DNA of 64,000 nt, taken from Pedobacter sp. BAL39 (lineage in GTDB: Bacteria > Bacteroidota > Bacteroidia > Sphingobacteriales > Sphingobacteriaceae). The notes beneath the pieces were generated by a model. That model searched no databases, was not told the origin of the DNA, and saw only the letters and a list, made by a program, of their open reading frames with translations. A program made the position numbers and the translations under genes. The stretch spans positions 62,001-126,000 of the forward strand of contig NZ_ABCM01000017.1 in NCBI RefSeq assembly GCF_000170795.1, given 5' to 3'. Shown piece after piece: positions 1-8,274 of this stretch. The first letter of the stretch is position 1. Every line of letters starts with the position of its first letter.

Positions 1-1
1 A

Positions 2-61
2 CTTTCTTTTGTTAGGGAAATCCGTGAAAAGCTGGATGCTCAGGGAAGTTTACAATCATAA
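2..61 (+). CDS. C-terminal end of a gene cut by the window edge
   Basis: The first 61 bases contain one open frame that runs in from the left edge and stops with TAA at 59-61; its last residues read REIREKLDAQGSLQS. A strong terminator hairpin begins immediately after the stop, which supports this being the real end of a plus-strand gene converging on fabG. Too little is present to name a family. Confidence 0.5.
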   Translation, partial: LSFVREIREKLDAQGSLQS

Positions 62-100
62 AAATGCCCCCAAGAAGTGTCTAACTTTTTGGGGGCATTT
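62..100. terminator. Bidirectional terminator between the cut-off gene and fabG
   Basis: A 12-bp perfect stem (AAATGCCCCCAA at 62-73, its complement at 89-100) is flanked by A-rich and T-rich sequence. It follows the plus-strand stop codon at 61 and also lies downstream of the minus-strand fabG stop, so it can serve both converging genes. Confidence 0.8.
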
Positions 101-170
101 CAAATTGTGCAACATCTAAAGACTTTTTCTATGATTTCTGTGGTGTTACTAATGTTATTTCTATTGGAGG

Positions 171-914
171 TTACAACATACCACCGCAAACAGACAATAC
201 CTGTCCGGTTACGTAAGCACTCATGTCTGAAGCCAGGAATACGCATACATTGGCAACATCTTCAGGTTCACCTGCTCTTTTCAAAGGAATCCCTTCTTCC
301 CATCCTTTAACCACTTTAGGGTCTAGCACGTCCGTCATTTCTGTGCGGATAAATCCTGGAGCTACCACATTCGTACGGATGTTACGTGAGCCAAGTTCTT
401 TTGCGAGCGACTTAGAGAATCCGATGATACCTGCTTTTGAAGCAGCGTAGTTGGCCTGTCCGGCATTTCCCTGCACCCCTACTACAGAGCTCATGTTGAT
501 GATGGATCCTTTGCGTGCCTTCATCATTACTTTTGAGGCTGCTTTTGATACATTGAAAACAGACTTCAGGTTGACGTTGATCACATCATCCCATTGCTCT
601 TCGCTCATGCGCATCAGTAAGCCATCCTTTGTGATTCCCGCATTGTTCACCACGATATCTAAAGAACCAAAATCAGCAACGATATCATTGATCAGTTTTT
701 CAGCTTCGTCAAACTTGGAAGCATCAGAACGATACCCTTTGATCTGTGTACCGTACACTTCAAGTTCTTTCTCCAGCGCCTCGCCTTTTTCTACTGACGA
801 CAGGTAAGTAAAAGCAACCTTCGCACCTTGTTCTGCAAATTTCTCTGCTATTTTACGACCAATTCCTTTGGAAGCGCCGGTCACTAATGCTGTTTTTCCT
901 TCTAATAATTTCAT
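171..914 (-). CDS. fabG: 3-oxoacyl-[acyl-carrier-protein] reductase
   Basis: Reduces 3-oxoacyl-ACP to 3-hydroxyacyl-ACP with NADPH in each round of fatty acid elongation, in the cytoplasm. The 247-residue protein is a classical short-chain dehydrogenase: nucleotide-binding TGASKGIG near the N-terminus, the NNAG motif, the catalytic Ser and YxxxK (YAASK) around residue 150, and the FabG-like VAPGFIRTEMT segment. I chose the start MKLLEGKTALVTG at 914 because the frame upstream of it (to 998) has no family similarity and the length then matches FabG. It lies 44 bp downstream of aguA on the same strand. Other SDR oxidoreductases are possible in principle, but residues and length favour FabG. Confidence 0.9.
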   Translation of the reverse strand: MKLLEGKTALVTGASKGIGRKIAEKFAEQGAKVAFTYLSSVEKGEALEKELEVYGTQIKGYRSDASKFDEAEKLINDIVADFGSLDIVVNNAGITKDGLLMRMSEEQWDDVINVNLKSVFNVSKAASKVMMKARKGSIINMSSVVGVQGNAGQANYAASKAGIIGFSKSLAKELGSRNIRTNVVAPGFIRTEMTDVLDPKVVKGWEEGIPLKRAGEPEDVANVCVFLASDMSAYVTGQVLSVCGGML

Positions 915-958
915 TATGATTTTGTTTGTTTTGGAAATGTTTTCTTTCTTTTTTGTGA

Positions 959-2020
959 TTACTGATTGGTCAGGGCTGGCTCCTGCTGACTCAGGCAATG
1001 GAAGCTGCCCAGACCCCAGATGATGTCTGTAGAATCTATCCCTACAACCTTTCTGTCTGGAAAAGCGTCCTGGATAATTTTTAATGCTTTCTCATCATTT
1101 ACATCCCTGAACGTCGGTACAATTACCGCAGCATTTGCGATGTAGAAATTAGCATAAGAAGCCGGAAGACGTGTATCCTCATGGATGACTGGTGAAGGCA
1201 TCGGCAGCTTGATGATGTTCAGTGGTTTTCCACTGAGCAGACGCATGCCTTTCAAGGTCTCCAGGTTCTCCTGCAGCAGGATATAGTTCTCATCAAGCGG
1301 GTTGCTTTCCACGACGGTGAGCACCGTATCTTCGTTGACGAAGCGTGTGATGTCGTCGATATGACCATCGGTATCATCCCCAACAATACCATCTCCCAGC
1401 CACAGTACCTGCTCCGCGCCATAAAACTCCATCAGGTATTGTTCAATCTCTTCTTTTTTGAGGTGTGGATTTCTGTTTTCATTCAGCAGACAGGCCGTTG
1501 TGGTCAGGATCGTTCCTGCCCCATTAAATTCCACAGAACCACCTTCCATTACAATCTCAGGAAGATATAAGGGCAGGTTAAAGCGCTCTGCTATTTTCGT
1601 CGGGATGACATCATCCAGATCAAATGGAGGATATTTCCCTCCCCAGGCATTATAACCCCAGTCGACGACTGCTTTTTGATCAGCAGCCTCATTCAACAGG
1701 AATGCAGGGCCATGGTCGCGGCACCATGCATCATTGGTAGGCTGCATGTAAAATTCGATCTGACTCAGGTCAGCACCAGCTTTTTCCAGTTCAGCGATAG
1801 CGAAAACCTTCGTTTCTTCATCGTTGATGTTGATCCGTACTTTTTCCCCTTCAGCTACGATTTTAATAAACTCGCAGTAAGGCGCATAGATGGTCTCAAT
1901 TTTCCCCGGCCATGAAGCCTCCTTATGCGGCCAGCTCAGCCATGTAGCCTCATGCTTAGCCCATTCTGCAGGAAAGCGGTATCCGGCCTTTCTAGGGCTA
2001 TCGTTAAATAGATTCGTCAT
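959..2020 (-). CDS. aguA: Agmatine deiminase
   Basis: Hydrolyses agmatine to N-carbamoylputrescine and ammonia, the first step of the agmatine route to putrescine. The 353-residue protein belongs to the peptidyl-arginine deiminase-like family: the N-terminal WLSWPH segment, the substrate-site motif DAWCRDHGP, the GDDTDGHIDDITRF block, and the catalytic cysteine near the C-terminus (C342 in GLGSFHCLSQQ). It overlaps the last 17 bases of aguB, which encodes the next enzyme, so the two are translationally coupled. That pairing separates it from other deiminases with good certainty. Confidence 0.95.
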   Translation of the reverse strand: MTNLFNDSPRKAGYRFPAEWAKHEATWLSWPHKEASWPGKIETIYAPYCEFIKIVAEGEKVRININDEETKVFAIAELEKAGADLSQIEFYMQPTNDAWCRDHGPAFLLNEAADQKAVVDWGYNAWGGKYPPFDLDDVIPTKIAERFNLPLYLPEIVMEGGSVEFNGAGTILTTTACLLNENRNPHLKKEEIEQYLMEFYGAEQVLWLGDGIVGDDTDGHIDDITRFVNEDTVLTVVESNPLDENYILLQENLETLKGMRLLSGKPLNIIKLPMPSPVIHEDTRLPASYANFYIANAAVIVPTFRDVNDEKALKIIQDAFPDRKVVGIDSTDIIWGLGSFHCLSQQEPALTNQ

Positions 2021-2879
2021 CTATATATCTTTTGGTGATTTGTGAATAACTGTCGATACGTCTGTCGCGCAAAAACGGCCAGTGCGTCCTGTAACTATCC
2101 GATTTTGACAGGTCCAGTTCTACTACTTTCAACTCTTCTTCCGAGTGGGACGCCTGATAAAGGATAGAACCGAACGGATTGGAGACAAATGACCCTCCCC
2201 AGAAGTCAACACCCGCTTCGTGACCTACCCTGTTGATGCTCACTACAGGAACACCATTGGCGATGGAATGCGAACGTTGAATGGTTTGCCATGCATTGTA
2301 TTGTTCGGTGTTGGTACCCTCATCCTGCGTGGTGGCCCATCCGATTGCAGTAGGATACACCAGGAAGTCTGCCCCCATTAATGAGGTCAGGCGGGCGGCT
2401 TCCGGGTACCATTGGTCCCAGCAGATCAACACCCCGATTTTCGCAAACTTGGTTTTGAAAACTTTATAGCCAAGGTCCCCCGGCGTAAAGTAAAACTTCT
2501 CATAGAAACCAGGATCATCAGGGATGTGCATCTTACGGTATTTGCCCAGGTAGGCGCCATCCGCATCCAGCACAGCAGTAGTATTGTGGTATAAACCTTC
2601 AGCACGTTTTTCAAATAAGGACGCAATGATGACCACGTTCAGCTCAGCAGCAACTTTGGAAAGTACATCTGTGGAAGGGCCAGGAATGGCCTCTGCCAGC
2701 TTGAAGTTTTCATAATCTTCTTCATCGCAGAAATACAATGAAGTAAACAGCTCCTGAAGGCACACTACCTGTGCCCCCATAGCGGCAATCTCTCTGATTT
2801 TGACGATTGCTTTATCTAAATTCTCTTGTTTGTTACTGGTACAACTCATCTGTACCAATCCAACTTGTACTTTAGCCAT
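2004..2879 (-). CDS. aguB: N-carbamoylputrescine amidase
   Basis: Converts N-carbamoylputrescine to putrescine, CO2 and ammonia, completing the agmatine-to-putrescine pathway with the overlapping aguA. The 291-residue protein is a nitrilase-superfamily (CN hydrolase) member with the catalytic triad visible as E43 (LQELF), K116 (YRKMHIP) and C153 (LICWDQWYPE). The GFYEKFYFTPGD segment and total length are those of the carbamoylputrescine amidase branch. It is the first gene of the operon; a -7 type box and a palindrome lie just upstream (2899-2924), so polyamine-linked regulation is plausible but not shown. Confidence 0.95.
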   Translation of the reverse strand: MAKVQVGLVQMSCTSNKQENLDKAIVKIREIAAMGAQVVCLQELFTSLYFCDEEDYENFKLAEAIPGPSTDVLSKVAAELNVVIIASLFEKRAEGLYHNTTAVLDADGAYLGKYRKMHIPDDPGFYEKFYFTPGDLGYKVFKTKFAKIGVLICWDQWYPEAARLTSLMGADFLVYPTAIGWATTQDEGTNTEQYNAWQTIQRSHSIANGVPVVSINRVGHEAGVDFWGGSFVSNPFGSILYQASHSEEELKVVELDLSKSDSYRTHWPFLRDRRIDSYSQITKRYIDDESI

Positions 2880-2898
2880 TCTACGAAATTTTGTGCTG

Positions 2899-2924
2899 CA
2901 AAGTTAGCAGAAAAAATTTTCTGC
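2899..2924 (-). promoter_or_regulatory. Promoter of aguBA with an internal palindrome
   Basis: On the minus strand a TAACTTTG box (2906-2899) fits the Bacteroidota -7 element TAnnTTTG and lies 19 bases before the aguB start codon. Directly upstream, at 2907-2924, is a near-perfect 18-bp palindrome (GCAGAAAA mirrored by TTTTCTGC) that fills most of the spacer between -7 and -33. I do not see a clean -33 TTG. The palindrome is in the position of a repressor operator; that role is inference. Confidence 0.5.
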
Positions 2925-2958
2925 CCGAATTGTTATTTTAAAGATGCGTACTGGATAC

Positions 2959-3162
2959 TTACAGGGCCACCGTTTCGCGGTATTCTTCCTGAAGCTCAAA
3001 CAGGCATTTGGCACATAGACACCCCTCATACAGCTCGCTGATGTACTGCACCTCATTGATGCTCAGCTGCACTACGCTGCACTGACACTTGGTGTAGGCA
3101 TTTGCCTTACACTCAATGGCCGAGCCGCAACGTTCGCAAGGTATGATTTCGTGTTTAGTCAT
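2959..3162 (-). CDS. Small cysteine-rich protein, CWC family type
   Basis: A 67-residue protein with nine cysteines arranged as CERC, a lone C, CQC, and CLCAKCL near the C-terminus. This layout, especially the CxC followed by LS and the CLCxxCL ending, resembles the cysteine-rich CWC family (a small probable metal-binding family of unknown function). It has no signal peptide, so it is probably cytoplasmic. A TATCTTTG box at 3192-3185 lies 22 bases before the start and could be its promoter. It stands between aguB and nrdA on the same strand, but a terminator separates it from nrdA, so it is probably transcribed alone. Confidence 0.75.
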   Translation of the reverse strand: MTKHEIIPCERCGSAIECKANAYTKCQCSVVQLSINEVQYISELYEGCLCAKCLFELQEEYRETVAL

Positions 3163-3247
3163 TGGTATAAATGATACGGGTTTACAAAGATACGCGATCT
3201 GGGACGAAGCGGTGCTGCCATCGCCTTAAAAATGACATTACATTAAA

Positions 3248-3287
3248 AACCCTGCTGCGAACGATAGACATCGTTTGCAGCAGGGTT
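3248..3287 (-). terminator. Terminator after nrdA
   Basis: An 18-bp stem (AACCCTGCTGC... at 3248-3265, its complement at 3270-3287, one G-T pair) with a 4-base loop lies 22 bp beyond the nrdA stop, followed on the minus strand by T-rich sequence. Confidence 0.85.
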
Positions 3288-3309
3288 AACATACAATTGC
3301 AATAAGCTT

Positions 3310-5688
3310 TTATCCGGAGCAGCTGATGCAGCCTTCCTCCATAGAGCATACCGGTCCATCGGTGATTTCTTCCACCGGCTGATCGATATGGTCAGGAATT
3401 ACAGGCTCCATATTTTTACCAGCCTGGTTCTCCACCGTAAATTTAACCGCCTGAGAAGCCGCTTGCGTACGCAGGTAGTACATGCCGGTTTTCAATCCTT
3501 TCTTCCAGGCGTAGAAATGCATAGAAGTCAGTTTTGAGGTGTTCGGCGCATTGATAAACAGGTTGAGCGACTGTGACTGGCAGATGTAAGCACCCCTGTC
3601 AGCAGCCATATCAATGATGCTTCTCATTTTGATTTCCCACACAGTTTTGTACAATTCCTTGATGTAATCAGGGATCTCAGCAATGTCCTGAATAGACCCA
3701 TTTGCAAGGATGATCCTGTCTTTCATGGCAGGCGTCCATAGGCCAAGGGCCACAAGATCTTTTAGCAGGTGTTTGTTTACTACGATGAATTCACCGCTCA
3801 ACACCCTTCTGGTGTAGATGTTGGATGTGTAGGGTTCAAAACATTCGTTGTTACCAAGAATTTGGGAGGTAGAAGCGGTAGGCATTGGCGCCACCAGCAG
3901 CGAGTTGTAAACGCCATCTTTCACCACTTTCTCACGCAGGGATTCCCAATCCCATCTTCCGCTGTCAGGTGTCACATTCCAGAGGTCAAACTGGAACTTG
4001 CCTTGCGACAGCGGAGAGCCTTTGAAGGTCTGGTAGGGGCCGTTAACGACCGCAAGGTCGTGCGAAGCCGTCATTGCCGCGAAATAGATGGTTTCGAAGA
4101 TTTCCTTGTTCAGTAAACGGGCACCATCACTTTCAAAAGGTAGGCGCATCAGGATGAAGGCATCAGCTAGTCCCTGCACCCCCAGCCCAACAGGTCTGTG
4201 GCGCATATTTGAATTTTTGGCTTCTTCTACCGGGTAATAGTTGTAATCGATGATTTTGTTCAGGTTTAAGGTTGCCTGATAGGTCACATCGTATAATTTC
4301 TGGTGGTCAAACTCGCCATTGATGACAAACCGTGGCAGGGCTAGTGAAGCCAGGTTACATACCGCGACTTCATCTTTAGAGGTATACTCAATGATCTCGG
4401 TGCACAGGTTTGAGCTTTTGATGGTCCCCAGGTTCTGCTGATTGGACTTGCTGTTGGCAGCATCTTTATATAAAAGATAAGGAGTGCCTGTTTCAATCTG
4501 TGAGTCGAGGATGGCGAACCAAAGTTCCTGAGCTTTCACCGTTTTGCGGGCACGGCCTTCTTTCTCATAGCGTTCGTAGAGCGCTTCAAACTCATCGCCG
4601 AAACAGTCTGCCAATCCAGGAGCTTCATGCGGGCAGAAAAGACTCCAGTCTTCATTGGCTTCCACACGTTTCATGAATAGGTCGCATACCCAAAGCGCGT
4701 AAAACAAGTCGCGGGCACGCAGCTCTTCCTTACCATGGTTTTTACGCAGGTCCAGGAAGCTGAACACATCAGCATGCCATGGCTCCAGGTAAATGGCGAA
4801 AGCACCTTTACGCTTACCCCCACCCTGATCCACATAACGGGCAGTATCATTGAAAACTTTCAGCATGGGCACAATGCCATTGCTGGTACCATTGGTACCA
4901 CCAATATAAGAACCCGTAGCGCGGATGTTGTGGATGCTCAGTCCGATACCGCCGGCACTCTGCGAGATTTTCGCCGTTTGTTTCAGTGTATCATAAATCC
5001 CTTCGATGCTGTCATCCTGCATGGTGAGCAGGAAACAGGAAGACATCTGGGGTTTAGGTGTTGCAGCATTGAATAATGTAGGTGTAGCGTGTGTAAACCA
5101 ACGCTCACTCATCAGGTTATACGTTTTGATGGCGCTGTCGATATCGCTTTTATGGATCCCTACAGCCACCCTCATGAAGAGGTGTTGTGGGCGTTCCACA
5201 ATCTGGCCTTCAATTTTCAGGAGGTACGATTTCTCCAGTGTTTTGAATCCGAAGTAATCGAAGCCAAAGTCGCGGTCGTAGATAATGGTACTGTCGAGGA
5301 TGTCTGCATTTTCCTGGATCACCTCCCATACATCATCAGCGATCAGCGAAGCCGATTTATCCGTTTTTGAATCCACATATTTGTACAACATTTCCATGGT
5401 TTTGGAGAAAGACTTGGTTGTATTTTTATGCAGGTTGGAGACGGCGATACGGGAAGCAAGCAAAGCATAGTCAGGGTGTTTGGTGGTCAGCGAAGCTGCA
5501 GTCTCTGCGGCAAGGTTATCCAGCTCTGAGGTAGTCACGCCATCATACAGACCTTCAATTACTTTCTTTGCCACATCAATGGGATCTACCAGTTCCGCGT
5601 TGAAGCCATAGCACAATTTTTCGATGCGTGCAGTGATCTTATCAAACCGAACAGCTTCCTTACGGCCATCTCTTTTTATTACAAACAT
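3310..5688 (-). CDS. nrdA: Class Ia ribonucleoside-diphosphate reductase, large subunit
   Basis: Makes deoxyribonucleotides from ribonucleoside diphosphates together with NrdB. The 792-residue protein starts with an ATP-cone regulatory domain (about 1-90). Active-site residues are all present: C218 and C444 (redox pair), C429 (thiyl radical, in NLCTE) with N427 and E431, and the C-terminal shuttle pair C787/C790. Length and these residue numbers are the same as I recall for human RRM1, and the ending GCISCSG resembles the eukaryotic type rather than E. coli NrdA. It lies 103 bp after nrdB in the same direction, and a terminator follows. All functional residues are intact. Confidence 0.97.
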   Translation of the reverse strand: MFVIKRDGRKEAVRFDKITARIEKLCYGFNAELVDPIDVAKKVIEGLYDGVTTSELDNLAAETAASLTTKHPDYALLASRIAVSNLHKNTTKSFSKTMEMLYKYVDSKTDKSASLIADDVWEVIQENADILDSTIIYDRDFGFDYFGFKTLEKSYLLKIEGQIVERPQHLFMRVAVGIHKSDIDSAIKTYNLMSERWFTHATPTLFNAATPKPQMSSCFLLTMQDDSIEGIYDTLKQTAKISQSAGGIGLSIHNIRATGSYIGGTNGTSNGIVPMLKVFNDTARYVDQGGGKRKGAFAIYLEPWHADVFSFLDLRKNHGKEELRARDLFYALWVCDLFMKRVEANEDWSLFCPHEAPGLADCFGDEFEALYERYEKEGRARKTVKAQELWFAILDSQIETGTPYLLYKDAANSKSNQQNLGTIKSSNLCTEIIEYTSKDEVAVCNLASLALPRFVINGEFDHQKLYDVTYQATLNLNKIIDYNYYPVEEAKNSNMRHRPVGLGVQGLADAFILMRLPFESDGARLLNKEIFETIYFAAMTASHDLAVVNGPYQTFKGSPLSQGKFQFDLWNVTPDSGRWDWESLREKVVKDGVYNSLLVAPMPTASTSQILGNNECFEPYTSNIYTRRVLSGEFIVVNKHLLKDLVALGLWTPAMKDRIILANGSIQDIAEIPDYIKELYKTVWEIKMRSIIDMAADRGAYICQSQSLNLFINAPNTSKLTSMHFYAWKKGLKTGMYYLRTQAASQAVKFTVENQAGKNMEPVIPDHIDQPVEEITDGPVCSMEEGCISCSG

Positions 5689-5737
5689 ATTTTTCCGGGA
5701 TTTTAAAGTGCATATCAGTGGGCTAGAAAGCCTGCCA

Positions 5738-5753
5738 ACATCGGCACCGATGT
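5738..5753. repeat. 16-bp inverted repeat between nrdB and nrdA
   Basis: ACATCGG, two bases, CCGATGT forms a perfect 7-bp inverted repeat in the middle of the 103-bp nrdB-nrdA spacer. With only a 2-base centre it looks more like a protein-binding site than an RNA hairpin. It does not look like a typical NrdR box, and no function is assigned. Confidence 0.5.
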
Positions 5754-5791
5754 CAATTAATTAATTATTTCCTATCGTCTGGGACTGGCGA

Positions 5792-6766
5792 TTAAAAATC
5801 GTCATCCAGGGAGAATGCTGCAGCTTTATCCTCTGAGGAAGTCAGCACGCCACTCTTCTGGTAGTCGCCCACACGTTTTTCAAAAAAGTTGGTTTTACCC
5901 TGCAGGGAGATCATCTCCATGAAGTCAAACGGGTTGGTGGCATGATAAATCTTAGTATAGCCAAGCTCCTGCAACCATCTGTCAGCTACGAATTCAATGT
6001 ATTGCGACATCAGTTTCGCATTCATGCCGATCAAAGCAACAGGCAATGCATCCGTCACAAACTCCTTCTCTATCTCGACCGCATCACGGATGATGCCATG
6101 TACATGTTCTTCGCTCAGTTTATTTTTCAGCATGCTGTAGAGGAGGCATGCAAATTCGCAGTGTGAACCTTCATCCCTGGAGATCAGCTCATTGCTGAAT
6201 GTAAGACCGGGCATGAGGCCACGTTTCTTTAACCAGAAGATGGAGCAGAAGCTTCCACTGAAGAAGATTCCTTCGACTGCCGCAAAGGCAACCAGACGCT
6301 CGGCAAAGTTGCCGTTATCTATCCAGCGCAATGCCCATTCTGCTTTTTTCTTCACACAAGGTACAGTTTCTATGGCATGGAACAGTCTGTCTTTTTCTTC
6401 AGGATCCTTGATATACGTATCAATGAGGAGGGCATAAGTTTCAGAGTGGATGTTCTCCATCATGATCTGGAAGCCGTAGAAGCAGCGTGCTTCGGGGAGC
6501 TGCACTTCACTCATAAAGTTTACCGCAAGATTTTCGTTTACGATGCCATCACTTGCTGAGAAGAAGGCCAGGATATGGGAGATAAAGTGTCTTTCACCAT
6601 CATTCAGGTTGTCCCAGTGTTTTTGGTCATCAGAAAGATCGATTTCCTCTGCTGTCCAGAAACTGGCTTCACTCTTCTTATACATCTCCCAGATTTCAGG
6701 GTATTTAATTGGCAAAAGGACAAAACGATCTTTGTTTTCTTTTAGTAATACTTCTTCTTCTTGCAT
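5792..6766 (-). CDS. nrdB: Class Ia ribonucleoside-diphosphate reductase, small subunit
   Basis: Houses the di-iron centre and tyrosyl radical that NrdA needs for catalysis. In the 324-residue protein the iron ligands can be read as D73, E104 and H107 (ENIH), E165, E199 and H202 (DEGSH), and the radical tyrosine as Y111. The SASDGIVNENL segment is characteristic of eukaryotic-type R2 proteins, agreeing with the RRM1-like NrdA. Because Y111 is kept this is a tyrosyl-radical enzyme, not a class Ic form lacking that tyrosine. It is the first gene of an nrdB-nrdA pair; the 384-bp region upstream should hold its promoter. Confidence 0.97.
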   Translation of the reverse strand: MQEEEVLLKENKDRFVLLPIKYPEIWEMYKKSEASFWTAEEIDLSDDQKHWDNLNDGERHFISHILAFFSASDGIVNENLAVNFMSEVQLPEARCFYGFQIMMENIHSETYALLIDTYIKDPEEKDRLFHAIETVPCVKKKAEWALRWIDNGNFAERLVAFAAVEGIFFSGSFCSIFWLKKRGLMPGLTFSNELISRDEGSHCEFACLLYSMLKNKLSEEHVHGIIRDAVEIEKEFVTDALPVALIGMNAKLMSQYIEFVADRWLQELGYTKIYHATNPFDFMEMISLQGKTNFFEKRVGDYQKSGVLTSSEDKAAAFSLDDDF

Positions 6767-7150
6767 AAGCAGTGTTGATTATAGGTGAATGTAAGACGGT
6801 TTGTTGGAGTTCCACATGATACCAGTCGCCCGACCAGCCCTACCCAATAGCGAAAAAGTTGAAAAGATGCTAAATCTGACAGCTGCTTAAGCTACTAAAT
6901 ATTAAAACGTTAACTAGAAATACGGGCGTGATTAATGAAAGAACTTTACGTAAACAAATATAAACCATCGGTCTTTGAAACGTTAGCAATAGTTGTTAAC
7001 ACGACTCGCTATTTATCAACATGAAGACTGAAAAATGAGACATTTAAACCCTTTCAAACGAATGTTTTTTCATTTGAAAGCAAGAAATCCCATCAGTGGA
7101 TTGTTAATAAAACGGAGGATGCTGACTTTTGACAGGATAAAGTTAAAAGA
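6767..7150. other. Intergenic region upstream of nrdB
   Basis: No credible gene is seen in these 384 bases. On the minus strand, TATATTTG at 6962-6955 fits the Bacteroidota -7 element and is a candidate nrdB promoter with a leader of roughly 180 bases; no clear -33 TTG precedes it. An inverted repeat at 7051-7080 (CTTTCAAA and TTTGAAAG around a T-rich centre) lies nearer the RlpA-like gene, just upstream of its stop on the opposite side, and could be a weak terminator. I could not find a convincing pair of NrdR boxes by eye. Confidence 0.4.
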
Positions 7151-7537
7151 TTACTCTATTTCAAGATCATAACTGATCTCTACTTTTGAGTGTCCCTGGC
7201 GGTAGAAGCCCAATTCTTTAGCGGCCCCTGCAGAGAGGTCGATCATGTATTTTTTACTGTGAGGACCACGGTCGTTGACTTCGACATCAATAGATTTGCC
7301 GTTGCTGAGGTTGGTGACGGTGACAATGGTTCCGAAGGGAAGCGAGAGGTGGGCTGCAGTCATTTTGCTGGCGCGGTAACGGACACCGCTGCTGGTACGA
7401 TGACCTTCAAAGCGTTTCGCATAATAAGTTGCATATCCGGTTTTCCTGAAATTTGTCAACGCTGCCTTTTTGTTGTTTTTTGGAGCAGTGAAGCCGACGA
7501 GCAGCAACAAAACACCCACAAATAAACAATATCTCAT
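7151..7537 (-). CDS. RlpA-like double-psi beta-barrel protein (septal ring lytic transglycosylase family)
   Basis: A 128-residue exported protein. Residues 1-18 form a signal peptide (MRYCLFVGVLLLLVGF) without a lipobox cysteine. The rest is a single RlpA-like domain: GYATYYAKRFEGHRTSSG, TAAHLSLPFGTIVTVTNL, and the VNDRGPH motif containing the catalytic-type Asp, then the ending with DLSAGAAKELGF. Some RlpA proteins cleave peptidoglycan strands lacking stem peptides; here there is no SPOR domain to target denuded glycan at the septum, so the septal role cannot be assumed. It is separated from msrB by a terminator and appears monocistronic. Confidence 0.88.
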   Translation of the reverse strand: MRYCLFVGVLLLLVGFTAPKNNKKAALTNFRKTGYATYYAKRFEGHRTSSGVRYRASKMTAAHLSLPFGTIVTVTNLSNGKSIDVEVNDRGPHSKKYMIDLSAGAAKELGFYRQGHSKVEISYDLEIE

Positions 7538-7591
7538 ATCGGTGAAAATTGGTGAGGGGCAAACATAAGTAAATTAGCCCTTTACACCAAA

Positions 7592-7620
7592 AACGCCCGG
7601 TGTTTTTATCACCGGGCGTT
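7592..7620 (-). terminator. Terminator after msrB
   Basis: A perfect 11-bp stem (AACGCCCGGTG at 7592-7602, complement at 7610-7620) with a 7-base loop, followed on the minus strand by TTTTT. It lies 24 bp beyond the msrB stop. Confidence 0.88.
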
Positions 7621-7644
7621 ATAGTAATATTCTTGAAAAGGAAA

Positions 7645-8139
7645 TTATTTCGCGTCAGGAACAAAGTTCATAGAGATCGAATTGACACAGTTCCTGGTGT
7701 TCTTGGCGGTGAAACCTTCGCCGATGAACACATGCCCCAAATGGGCTTTACAATTGGCACAAACGATTTCCGTGCGCATGCCATCGATATCAGGTATACG
7801 CTCGACGGCACCTTTGATCTCATCATCAAAGCTTGGCCAGCCACATTCGGACTCAAACTTGGACTCCGAGCGATACAGCGGCGCGTTGCAACGCTTGCAG
7901 GTATAGGTCCCCTTCTCTTTATTGTTCAGTAGTTTTCCCGTACCCGGGTATTCGGTCCCTTTGCGGACGATTACATCTTCTTCTTCTTTTGTTAACTTAT
8001 TCCACTCCATATTTTTAGTTGTTTTTTTGGGTGTTTCTTTCTTTTGCTTCTGCGCACAGGCGACCAGGCTGGTGAGCATCAGCACCGCTCCCATGAGCAT
8101 GATTTTACCAATTGTTGTTCTACCGCTCAGTTTCATCAT
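7645..8139 (-). CDS. msrB: Peptide-methionine (R)-S-oxide reductase, lipoprotein form
   Basis: Repairs oxidised methionine (the R-sulfoxide) in proteins. The 164-residue protein has a lipoprotein signal peptide with lipobox LVAC (C28), so it should act outside the cytoplasm, attached to a membrane. The SelR/MsrB domain follows: zinc ligands C81/C84 and C127/C130, the ECGWPSF motif with C99, and catalytic C151 in RNCVNS. The usual family motif is RYCINS or RFCINS, so Asn replaces the aromatic residue before the cysteine, a minor variation. No msrA lies nearby. MMKLSG gives two possible Met starts one codon apart. Confidence 0.93.
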   Translation of the reverse strand: MMKLSGRTTIGKIMLMGAVLMLTSLVACAQKQKKETPKKTTKNMEWNKLTKEEEDVIVRKGTEYPGTGKLLNNKEKGTYTCKRCNAPLYRSESKFESECGWPSFDDEIKGAVERIPDIDGMRTEIVCANCKAHLGHVFIGEGFTAKNTRNCVNSISMNFVPDAK

Positions 8140-8219
8140 TTTTACCTTTCTTATTTCTTACAATATACGCCCAAACGCTGCGGAAAGTTTGTTTTCAATG
8201 CCATCTGAAAGTCAAACAA

Positions 8220-8252
8220 AAAAGCTCCGATGATCAGATCACCAGAGCTTTT
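8220..8252 (-). terminator. Terminator after sucD
   Basis: AAAAGCTC (8220-8227) pairs with GAGCTTTT (8245-8252) across a 17-base loop that can itself partly pair (GATGATCAGATCAC). On the minus strand it ends in a run of T. It lies about 20 bp after the sucD stop. Confidence 0.65.
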
Positions 8253-8274
8253 GATTTATACAAGAAGACTTTTA

